Of a stretch of DNA of 64,000 nucleotides, positions 21,860-32,300 are shown piece by piece. The stretch is taken from positions 9,491,001-9,555,000 of the forward strand of contig NC_087111.1 of the NCBI RefSeq assembly GCF_963855985.1, given 5' to 3'. Both the position numbers and the translations under genes were made by a program. This stretch comes from Ostrinia nubilalis. Its lineage: Eukaryota; Arthropoda; Insecta; Lepidoptera; Crambidae. Position 1 is the first letter of the stretch. Every line of letters starts with the position of its first letter. The notes under the pieces were generated by a model. It was given only the letters and a program-made list of their open reading frames with translations. It did no database searches and was not told the DNA's origin.

Positions 21860-21886
21860 ACATCAAAATATTTGGTTACAATTCCT

Positions 21887-21892
21887 TTTATT
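21887..21892 (-). promoter_or_regulatory. Candidate poly(A) signal for the tetraspanin transcript
   Basis: TTTATT on the plus strand is AATAAA on the minus strand. It could end a long tetraspanin 3' UTR. It is inferred from position only. Confidence 0.25.
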
Positions 21893-23207
21893 ATCTATCT
21901 CGGAATCAAAACGTAGTCGTCAACTAATCAACGTACAAGAATATCCTTCTCTCGTTACATACATTATCCCATCCAGTGCAGTACAGTGCAAAATTACGGC
22001 ACCATTTCTCCAACTACTACCCGTTTGCGCTATTTTTGCCGGTCCGTGGAATGCGCGTCCCCTCCCCCAACCGCGATTAAACGCAATTAGTTAGTGATTA
22101 AACGCAATTAATGTGTCTTATTTTACGCAAATACATAATTTTTATCAATAATAATAAATAAAAAATATTTTAAATATAGTTTGATAAAGTTATAGACGTT
22201 TTCCTTCGAGTGACGTCATATCGCCAGCGGCAAACTTAAAGCGAACTGTTAGTATTTAGGTACATATTTTTGCAACATACTACACAAGCCATTTTAATAT
22301 TGGCAACATTTCATAGCAAAATTGGCTACCAACCGAGTTACGTTGCAAGGCGTGTGTCCCATAACTTATTTTTTTCCTTTTTAAGTCTGTGTCTGCATTC
22401 GGGGCATAAAATTTCAAATAAAAAAGACACTAACCATCTGTTTCAGTGTTGCCAACTGTTTAATTTTAAAATATTTCATATATTAAATACAAGAAATATA
22501 TTTCTTGACTCGTTTTTTCTATCATACTTACACAATAAAACAAACAAAACGAAACGGGAGTCCAGAACACACGCCTTACAATTCCCATGTTTTTTTACAC
22601 GCATAGAAAGACATACATACTATATTATCTGAGTTTAACCTATTTACTATGTTTATACACATATAAGTATTTTTATTTTGAATAAAATTGTAACAATAAT
22701 GTTTTTGAAAAAATTCCAAACAACAATTTGACTAATTTTGTATGTGGCAATTTTACTATTTTTGTATTAACACAAATATTAACAAACAGATTAACTAAAT
22801 CATTCATTCGAGAAATATTACCAAATACATATAAATATGGCAGTTATATGTTATCTATTAGATAATAATAATATGTCACTATTTTGGCCATATTCTTTGA
22901 TCACAAACATACAAAAATGCATTTAAATTGTAATTTGAAACAAGTTGTTTAAAAAAATTGTTCAGTCAAGATAATTGCAATTAATAGTTTCATAAACAAG
23001 TCAACAATTGAATTAAACGACTTGTATTTAGCAAAATGTTTTCAAGTTGAATCTGAAGAGAAAGAGGCTAACGATTAGCTATCTCACTCACTCCCGTTGG
23101 AATAATACAATAAAAAGAGACCGACATATTATTTAGAAGACGTCAAAATGGATGCAAAGCAAGTCTTTCATTATTTTATAGATATATCCATGTTTATCCA
23201 TGTAAAC

Positions 23208-23244
23208 ATTTTCATTTTCATTTTCATTTTCATTTTCATTTTCA
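23208..23244. repeat. (TTTTCA)n microsatellite
   Basis: Six tandem 6-bp units. Confidence 0.9.
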
Positions 23245-23795
23245 AACTAAAAATAAAACTAAATTGAATACATGGCATTCATACACTTAAATAAAGTCAA
23301 TAAACCTTACACTAATGTGGATATTTACATTCTAACGTGTAATAGCTGAAAAACTTATAATAATATCTTGTATAAATGTATATTTGGTTAAAATATTGAG
23401 CAGAAATGACTGAATATAAGAAGAAAATAACTTAAATAAAAATGCAAATAATAATGCCTCAATGAATCAATATGGCTTGACATTTATGAGAGCAATATGT
23501 TAATAAATAAGTTTTAAAATGGCTGCTCTGAAATTAAATAAAAAATAAAGTTGCCAATTCAGTTCTTTGGGCGCCATTTTTTTTTAATTTAATCTTCACT
23601 CTGTTATATTTCGCGCAGCGAGAGTTAAGGCGATCAACACAAATATTTTTATCTGACATCTTGCGTAGTCTGACTGACAAGTGTTTTCTGTCTCGCTTAC
23701 ACGCATTTAGCAGGAGCGAAGTTGCTAGTGTTTTCGATATTTGAACTTGAATGTGTAATGTGTTGTTCTATATTCAAGTATTACATTTTAAAGAT

Positions 23796-23947
23796 GAACT
23801 ACACTGAAATGTCCCACCGACGACATTGACAGAAGGGCGCCATGTTCAACTACATGGTCTCCACCGTGGCAAAAGTCGGAACCAGCGATCCGCTATTGAC
23901 GGTGGCCCCCCTGTCAGTGTTAAATAAAGGACAGTTCAGTGTAGTTC
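23796..23947. mobile_element. MITE family E (TIR GAACTACACTGAA)
   Basis: Inverted ends gaactacactgaaatgtccc and ggacagttcagtgtagttc bound about 150 bp. A related copy lies at 36694-36842, sharing gacattgacag and gcgccctcc-type segments. Confidence 0.8.
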
Positions 23948-25492
23948 TTCTATATGAGTATGTTTTCAGCTCAACTCTCGCTACGCGACCTATATAAACG
24001 TTACACGTGAGTGCTTGTGGTCAATGAGCGCCTTAATATTCATTAAAAAATACCAAAAAAGCTGCTGCTATCAGTCAATTTGGAATGTCAATAACATAAA
24101 ATAGCTGAAAAAAGTATTTGTAGTTCATCTTGGTCTACGAAAATAATCTTAAATGTTCGCAACATTCAACTTACATGCTAAAACATTAAAATATTGCACA
24201 TCATAATTATTAATTAATATTGAAGCGAATTAATTATGCTACGATATAAATAAACAATATTATGGCGCTTGGGAATTAAAGTTGTTACTTTTATGCAATA
24301 CTTGAAAGATTATAAGCATTTTTTTAAAGCATATCAAATAATAATAGTCAAAAAGATTCCAAATAAATTAAATTATTTTAATTTTTAGTCAAAACAATGG
24401 TTTAAGGTAAAAGTGAGCAAATATTAATTTGGACCAATAGTTTTAAAGCAAAGAATTTTTATCACAAATTGACTTCACATTCTAATAATAAAACTTAAAA
24501 TTTAGTCGAGTTAACAATTTTAAATTATTTTTTACACATTAAATTTCCTACATGATTTAAATCAGTTAAATATAGTGGCCTATTAATTAAATTTCTCAAA
24601 AATACTATTATTTTATACCACTAACATTCGTTTTATCAATTTGAACATTATATTTAATGGATTAAACTATTATGTGAGCTCAAACAGTAAATACCAACTG
24701 TCATCTGACCATAGATTACTTCTAACCAAAAAACCATAGAGTATGGCATAAGTTAAGCTGCTTGCCACCATCGACTAAAGCTTCAAACATAAAATGTTGC
24801 CTGGATCTATAAATGTCTTCGTATCTCTCCAAAATGTGATTGCAGTTGATATTGACTACATAAGCCCACATATTCTATCATAAATATGTACAGTTTACCA
24901 TCCAAAATAACACGATTACATGAGCATACTAATATAGCTTTTATACAATATTTGTCTTACCTAATAAATTATTATACTCAATCATAATAATATACTGCGA
25001 CAATTTAAGTAAAGAGTTGTGCATTTAAGTTATTTATATGAATACATAATCACCTGCATACATTAAAAATACTGTGTTGATATTACATTGACTTTTAATA
25101 ACATTTATACATATTGAGGGATGTTTAACAAACATAAATATCTTATTATGTATTTAAGTATGAGAACTAAATATGATGTTAGATGTTCTAAAGTTATTTA
25201 AAAAATTAAAACATTACCATTTTGCATCAATTTTATGTAAATTTGAATTATTCAGTAAATATAGAGATTCTAACTATAAATGCAATATTAACTCAGATTT
25301 TATATTACTGGAAAAATATCAAATATCATTTGAAAAATCTATCTTATTCTAAGATAACATCAGAAGTACATACATTGATATTACGACAAACATTTAATAT
25401 ACATTTTAATACATTGAATTGATTGTTAAAGTGATAATTTAGTCTGTAAGTTATTTCAGAATTACAGGTTGTGTCTTAGATCCTAAATTCAA

Positions 25493-25845
25493 ATAACTGC
25501 CTTCATTAAAAAGATGTCTCAATTACTAGTAATTCATACTGAGCAATGATCCAATATAGATTGGATCATTTATGGGTATCTAACTTCATACTTTGTTACT
25601 GTCTTTTTATTGACAGATGATCAAAAACTTTTACGTCAGAGATAAAGTTAATGAAATGAGTTCTATCTTTATAACTGCCTTCATTAAAAAGATGCCTCAA
25701 TTACTGTAGTTATTCATACTGAGCAATGATCCAATATAGATTGGATCATTTATGGGAATCTAACTTCATATTTTGTTACTGTCTTTATATTGACAGATGA
25801 TCACAAACTTACGTCAGATATAAAGTTACTATCTTCATATTATGG
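25493..25845. repeat. Tandem duplication, 178-bp unit, two copies
   Basis: Copies begin at 25493 and 25671 with ataactgccttcattaaaa and stay alike for about 175 bases, including a small palindrome (atccaatatagattggat). Confidence 0.92.
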
Positions 25846-26189
25846 CAAACGAGATTATGTCCATATTACAATATAACTTATTAATAGCTGCAGCATGAGC
25901 TATATTGATCATACTTCATTGTACATTATGTACAGTTCTTCTAACACATTGGGACACATGTTACGCTTAGTGATTTGTAAATCACTGCAATTTACTTAGT
26001 GTGCACTTTGCTACACAGTCTTGGACTTGCACATATGTATTAAGAACACATGCATGCAATGTGTGCAGTGGCATTTATGATGTCGTATACTTTACAATCT
26101 TGCACTAAGTTGCACTAACAAGAACAATTCGTCAAAATTCGTCACACTTGTTTTGCAGGTCTCTCGCCAATATTACACTTAGTTTACAC

Positions 26190-26935
26190 GTATTACTAAA
26201 GTAGTCCGTGTCACTGCAGCAGTCCGTATCACTATAGCGGTCCGTATCACTGCAGCAGTCCGTATCACTAAAGCGATCCGAATTAATACAGCGGTCCGTA
26301 TCACTAAAGCAGTCCGTATCACTGCAGCAGACCGTATCACTACAGCGTATCACTATAGCGGTCTGTATCACTGCAGCGGTCCGTAGCACTACAGCAATCC
26401 GTGACACTGCAGCGGTCCTTATCACTGCAGCAGTCCTTATCACTGCATCAATCCTTGTCACTGCAGCAGTCCTATCACTGCAGCGGTCCGTATTCACTGC
26501 AGCGGTCCGTATCACTACAACGTATCACTAAAGCGGTCCGTATCACTGCAGCGGTCCGTATCACTACAACAGTCCGTATCACTGCATCGACCCGTATCAC
26601 TAACTCAATCTGTATGACTGCAGCGGTCCGTATCACTACAACGTATCACTATAGCAGTCCGTATCACTGCAGCGGTCCGTATCACTACAGCGGTCCGTAT
26701 CACTGCCCGCTGCACATGTGTTCAGCGAGGTCTCGCGGTGCACTACAGCGGTCCGTAGCACTACAGCAATCCATGTCACTGCAGCAGTCCGTATCACTGC
26801 AGCAGTCCGTATCACTACAACGTATCACTGCAGCGGTCTGTATCACTACAACGTATCACTAAAGCGGTCCGTATCACTGCAGCGGTCCGTATCACTACAA
26901 CGTATCACTACAGCGGTCCGTATCACTGCCCGCTT
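26190..26935. repeat. 18-19-bp minisatellite, about 40 copies
   Basis: Imperfect tandem copies of cgtatcactgcagcggtc. Long open frames on both strands here are repeat artefacts. Confidence 0.93.
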
Positions 26936-27054
26936 CACATGTGTTCGGCGAGGTCTCGCGCGGGCGCGTGCTAGAGCAGCGCGCGCCGGCAGTCGTCGCG
27001 GTACGCGCCCGCGCACCCCCTGTTTCATGTCTGCCATCTGAAATGGGGATGGTA

Positions 27055-27450
27055 GACTTTAAGACAAGGCAATAGAGTTCAAATGTGTATGTGTCTGCTG
27101 GAGAAGGATGCTTGGCATAGCCTGGACACAGTTCCGAACCAACGTCTCGATCATCCAAGAGCTTGATGTCAAACAGCGTCTTTCTTCCATCGTCCAAAGT
27201 CGTATAATCACTTCTTTGGCCATATAACACGTGGAGACGTTGCTTCTGTTGAACGACTTGTCGTGCAGGGGAAGGTTGAGGGCACAAGAGCGCGCGGCAG
27301 GTCGCCAATGCGCTGGACTGACCAGATCAAAACCGCACTCAATGGTCCACTCCACGAGTGCACATGAAAGGCTGCAGTGCGAGAGGAATGGCGACGGATT
27401 GTGAGACTTGCCACTGGACCTGGTGTGACGACCACGACCATTCTGGCAAG
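27055..27450 (+). pseudogene. RTE-like retrotransposon polyprotein, C-terminal fragment
   Basis: The plus strand encodes, with few breaks, a C-terminal region of an endonuclease/reverse-transcriptase polyprotein. It reads Trp-Arg-Arg-Met-Leu-Gly-Ile-Ala-Trp-Thr, then Phe-Phe-Gly-His, then [11 protein letters not shown]. A stop interrupts it near 27364 and related sequence continues to about 27445. The catalytic domains are absent. A scrap of the same family lies at about 34575-34660. Downstream at 27640-27690 a (TTTC)n run resembles a non-LTR 3' tail. Confidence 0.75.
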
Positions 27451-27799
27451 AGTGTAGCGACGAAGAAGTGTATGTGTCACCGATGCTCAGTTGCGTCTTG
27501 TTTTTTAAATGTTTACCTGCGCCTCTCCACCACTACAATCAGGCGACCACTGAAACCATCGTCGTGGTGCTACGCACTGCGGTATTATGCTGAGTGCGGT
27601 ATTAAGCCTATGTGGCATAATTTTTTAATTAATTTTTTAGTTTGTTGTTCTAGTGTGCCAAATAAATGTATTTTCTTTCTTTCTTTCAAAATGACAGAAC
27701 ATTGTTTGCATAATCTCATATTTGCGGCTGGAAACTGGAGATCTCACATACTTGTCTGCCATTTACTCGCTAGATCGGTCGAATATCTGTCGCTAACTT

Positions 27800-27990
27800 C
27801 TAGCTCACTTATCTATCTGCCCCTCCCTAGCTCGCCTATATGCCACTAGCTAGCTCACCTATATGCCACTAGCTAGCTCGCTTATATGCAACTAGATAGC
27901 TCGCCTATATGCCACTAGCTAGCTCGCTTATATGCAACTAGCTAGCTCGCCTATATGCCACTAGCTAGCTCGCCTATATGCCACTTGCTA
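27800..27990. repeat. Minisatellite of about 25 bp (CTAGCTAGCTCGCCTATATG type)
   Basis: About seven imperfect units alternate between ccactag and caactag variants. Confidence 0.88.
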
Positions 27991-28018
27991 GCACACCCAC
28001 CTGTCTTCTTCGATAGCT

Positions 28019-28071
28019 CGCTCACCTGGCTTTCTGCAGCTCTATCTGCCCCTCCAAGGTCTTGGCGAGGT
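28019..28071 (-). pseudogene. Partial duplicate of the tetraspanin last known exon
   Basis: About 50 bases match the 3' end of the exon at 29144-29319 plus its downstream GT boundary, with a few substitutions. It is cut on one side by an RTE fragment at 28071. It is too short to be a functional exon. Confidence 0.85.
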
Positions 28072-28250
28072 CATCATCATTTCAGCCACAGGACGTCCAC
28101 TGCTGAACATAGGCCTCCCCCAATGACTTCCACATCGCACGGTTGGTAGCGGCCTGCATCCAGGGCCTTCCTGCTACCTTTATCAGGTCGCGGTCCACCT
28201 TGTAGGTCTCACGCTGCGTTTTCCGGTTCCGGAAAACTTCCAAGAACTGA
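28071..28250 (-). mobile_element. 5'-truncated RTE fragment
   Basis: Same 3' end as 7528-7726 (ggacgtccactgctgaacat, ...), with a short ATC tail adjoining the duplicated exon piece. Confidence 0.85.
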
Positions 28251-28583
28251 AATCTTCATATATTTTTTCACTCGCTCGCTTTTTTTTTTTTTTTTTTTTT
28301 TTATGTGATAGGAGGCTTGTGACGGCGTTTGATGTAAATTATAGAGATATAGAGAGATGCCAACTAATGCGCTGAATTAGAAACTCAGTGTCGCATTAGA
28401 AATTCACACACACAAAGAAATCAAAATATGTGTTCATTATCCACTGCGGTATCAGTATTAATCTTTAGTACTACGCAAGCTGTTTACATTATGACGTCGC
28501 TGCTGTCATCATTGCTTTCACGAGCAATGTGTTCTGTTTTTGGGCATATTGCTGCGACACCGGCCCCGCCCCCTTGTCACATC

Positions 28584-29075
28584 CGTTTGTTAGTCGTATA
28601 CCTCGAAATCAAAAAATCTTTGTAGCTTTTCACCTATTCGCATTTCACCGTGATAGCGTTTTTTGTTGTAGCGTGTAATATCGGTAGTATATTTTTGTTA
28701 CTAGCATATATTTTTAACAGATTTTTACAACAGTAGCAAATTTTGATGTAGCATGAATTGTTAATAGCCTATTTAGTTAGCAGCAAGTATTTTATGCATT
28801 TACAAAACAAAACTATAGAGGTATAGTGCTTAAAGGAAATATCGCGATATGTAATAACGCATTACAAACAAATATCTATCAAGGTGAAAAGCGACTACAG
28901 TGAAGACAGGCAGGAAAGTAAATCTACTATGAATTTTTTAGACAATTGTAATTAGCGATCAAAAATTATACTACAAAAATAAAAATCTATTCAGAAATTT
29001 TGATATCGCGGCGAAATGCGAATAGGTGAAAAGCTACAAGGATTTTTTGATTTCGAGGTATACGACTAACAAACG
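28584..29075. mobile_element. 492-bp MITE with 8-bp target duplication
   Basis: Inverted repeats of about 70 bases start CGTTTGTTAGTCGTATACC. An exact 8-bp duplication gtcacatc lies at 28576-28583 and 29076-29083. An 8-bp duplication fits hAT or P-like transposons. No ORF. Confidence 0.9.
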
Positions 29076-29139
29076 GTCACATCTCCCTTTAGTTTCTGTG
29101 ATCTGTGATGTAAACTCACTAGCCCTCTGTCTCGCTCGC

Positions 29140-29319
29140 TCACCTGGCTTTCTGTAGCTCTATCTGCCCCTCGAGTGTCTTGGCGAGGTAGATGACGAAT
29201 AACTGCGAGAGCGCCACGCCGAGTGCCACCGACGCGATGGTGTAAAGGTTGCGTTCCGACCACGATCGGACTATCTCGATGCAGCCGCTCGTCCATATGC
29301 GCTTGCTTGCTTCGGCCAC
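29140..29319 (-). CDS. Tetraspanin exon 6 (end of large loop, TM4, C-terminus)
   Basis: After a TTACAG acceptor it encodes [11 protein letters not shown], then TM4, and ends Leu-Gln-Lys-Ala-Arg before TGA at 29142-29140. If the GTGAGC at 29143 is used as a donor, the exon ends at 29144 and a further exon downstream supplies the stop. Confidence 0.88.
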   Translation of the reverse strand: MAEASKRIWTSGCIEIVRSWSERNLYTIASVALGVALSQLFVIYLAKTLEGQIELQKAR

Positions 29320-32300
29320 CTGTAAATGGCAATAATGGGTGAGAAACTTTAGCTGCTGGTTTTGTCTGAAAATTCGAGCTGTCACAGAAAGTTTACTCAA
29401 CAAAAAACTTTACATATTATTTTAATTAAGAAGATTAACATGCGTGACAAGGGGGAAGACGCTCAAATGAGTCTTTGTGACAAAAAGCTTCCTCGTTGTA
29501 GATAAAAAAACAGCGTTGTTTTACAATTTTATTTTTGTTTTATATTAATCTTCAGAGCTTCAGCTCAGTTTTACGCCATTTTTAGCGCAGTGTTCACACT
29601 AAGCTCTTAACTTTTTGCATCGCTGAGGCACACATTATCTCGCCTCGGTAAGTGAATAGACAGTTTGACACCATACCCCAATAATTCGAAACCACAACTG
29701 TTTTAAAAAGACTTCATTCTGGTCTTAAAAACCTAATTTATTTTATTAAATTACCTGTAAATTTAGATTTTTGTTCGAATTGTAATTGAAAAAAGTAGTT
29801 TAATTGGGTTGACAAAATAGTGACGTCACTTGCTTGTAGTCCCATACAAAATCTATGTAGTCCAGTCATTATAGTAAGTTCACCTCGGAATTCGAGATAC
29901 CCAGCTGTAAGTCTGTAAATACGTGTATATTGACACCCTAAAAGTTGTCTCAAAACCTACATATGGTAGGGTGTAAGCAACTATTAAATTTCAAGGTCAA
30001 CGGTCACAAAAATCGTTTTTTTGCGCTTTTTTTAGAAATATCTCATTTCCTGTGGGTTTTGTGCTATTTGTATTTATTATCAATATTGTAGAATACTAAA
30101 TTCTCTACAAATTTTGTTTAAAAACTTTTTTTATACGGTGAACCGTTTTCGAGATAGAGGGCGGAGAGCGCGCGGTCACTGCATCACTTCAGGTCTACTT
30201 AAGCGGTTTAGATTTTTCATACAAAAGGATTTTCCCGCTAATTCCTGTGGGAATTTCGGGAATTCCTTGTTGTAACTAAGCTTTGAGTTTACTAAGGTAC
30301 CTACATGCCAAATTTCAAGCGTCTAACTTCCGTTAAGCGTTTAGATTTTTCATACAAAAGGATTTTCCCGCTAATTCCTGTTCCCGTGGGAATTCCTAAG
30401 TATACTATAACCTGCCCAGGTGTATGAAGAATAATTGTACCAAGTTTTGTTAAAATCCGTCGAGTAGTTTTTGTTTCTATAAGGAACATACAGACGGACA
30501 GAATTCTATACATGAAATATATTTTCAAAATAACTATCAGGGGGTGATTAGTGATCGATACTGATGCCAAAAATGCAATCAGTAAAATTTTTGTCTGTCT
30601 GTCTGTCCGTCTGTATGTTCCTTATAGAAACAAAAACTACTCGACGGATTTTAACGAAACTTGGTACAATTATTCTTCATACACCTGGGCAGGTTATAGT
30701 TTACTTAGGAATTCCCACGGGAACAGGAATTAGCGGGAAAATCCTTTTGTATGAAAAATCTAAACGCTTAACGGAAGTTAGACGCTTGAAATTTGGCATG
30801 TAGGTACCTTAGTAAACTTAAAGCTTATTTACAACAAGTAATTACCGAAATTCCCACGGGAATTAGCGGGAAAATCCTTTTGTATGAAAAACCTAAACCG
30901 CTTAAGTTGACCTGAAGTGATGCAGTGACCGCGCGCTCTCCGCCCTCTATCTCGAAAACGGTTCACCGTATAAAAAAAATTTTTAAACAAAATTTGTAGA
31001 GAATTTAGTATTCTACAATATTGATAATAGATACAAATAGCAAAAAACCCATAGGAAATGAGATATTTCCAAAAAAAGCGCAAAAAACCGATTTTTGTGA
31101 CCTTTGAACTTAAAATTTAATAGTTGCTTACACCCTACCATATGTAGGTTTTGAGACAACTTTTAGGGTGTCAATATACAAGTATTTACAGACTTACAGC
31201 TGGGTATCTCTAATTCCGAGATTCTTACCTAATTTAAGCTTAAATGACTGGACTAATGGGAGAGTTTCGTTTTGACAGTTTTAAAAAGTACGTCAATTGA
31301 CTGTGGTGTCAACATGTCTATTGGTTCATCCTCGCAGATGCCCAGTGGAAACGTTGCGTGACGTAGCCTTACGCAGGAAACATAGTTGTTCCAATTCTAA
31401 ACACATTTTTTGTTTTATACGTGCTTGGTTCCTGCTATTTGCTTACTAAAGTATGTATTTGCCAGTAAATAATTAATCTGTCCATCTAAATACACTAGAA
31501 GTCCATCCATCTAAGTACACTACTAAAAGTATTTTTTTATACTCCCCAAGGTAGGCCAAACACACACACACACACACGCACGCACGCACACACGCACACA
31601 CACAAGGAGCATAAAGTATAGATTTTCTTTCTTTGTTTGTTTTAGTGTCAGCTTATGAGCTTAATAATATGTAATATTTATAGTTATGTGGTTATCTAAA
31701 CGTTTCGACATTTCAAACTCAATATGATATTCTGTGGAAATCTGTAATAGCTGTAAGTTTCATTCAATACTAATGTATAAATTTTACCAGTAATGTATCG
31801 CCGTTGATTTTCCAAATAAGGGCTGATTTTTCAATCGTCTGATAACTTTTAACTGCAGAGTAAGTTTGGCACATTGACAGTTTCAGTATGGAAAATATGT
31901 CAAAGTCGCAAGTTTATTCTTCAGATAAAAGATATCTGACGATTGAAAAACCGGCAATAAATAGAATAAAAAATACTCACAGGGTAGTTCTGCACGCCAT
32001 ACCCGCACATGATATTGACCAGCCCCGAGGATATGTCAGTAGCGTTGATGCAGCAGGAGAAGGGCACGCCGCAGCGCTCCACAGACGGCGACGAGCAGTT
32101 GAAGTATTCGTTCTTTGACCAGTCCATGTACCCGTCTGAGGTTAAACCGCAGCAGTGGAACTGGAAAAGGACATGTAATAGGTGTTAAAACAAAACATTA
32201 AGTGAGCTGCCACACTGGCGGATTGCAAAAGTTTTCAAAGCGGAGCAGTATTGTTAATTGTGAAATATGTAAAACTTAAAATAGCGGTATCGTTATAGCC

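Larger units (their letters stand above)
21893..26180. other. AT-rich stretch, possible tetraspanin 3' UTR or intergenic DNA
   Basis: No coding exon is supported. It contains a TTTTCA microsatellite at 23208-23244, a MITE at 23796-23947 and a tandem duplication at 25493-25845. It could be untranslated sequence of the minus-strand tetraspanin gene, but nothing in it proves transcription. Confidence 0.4.

Noticed and set aside
22270..22632. 120-codon open frame as a gene
   Set aside because: Low-complexity, AT-rich, no domain and no splice partner. It lies in sequence with no other coding signs.
26132..26862. Open frames of 127 and 153 codons on opposite strands
   Set aside because: They are produced by an 18-bp repeat without stops. 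No domain or start context supports a gene.
30301..30803. Two frames encoding nearly the same peptide on opposite strands
   Set aside because: They are mirror copies in the arms of a palindrome, not a duplicated gene.
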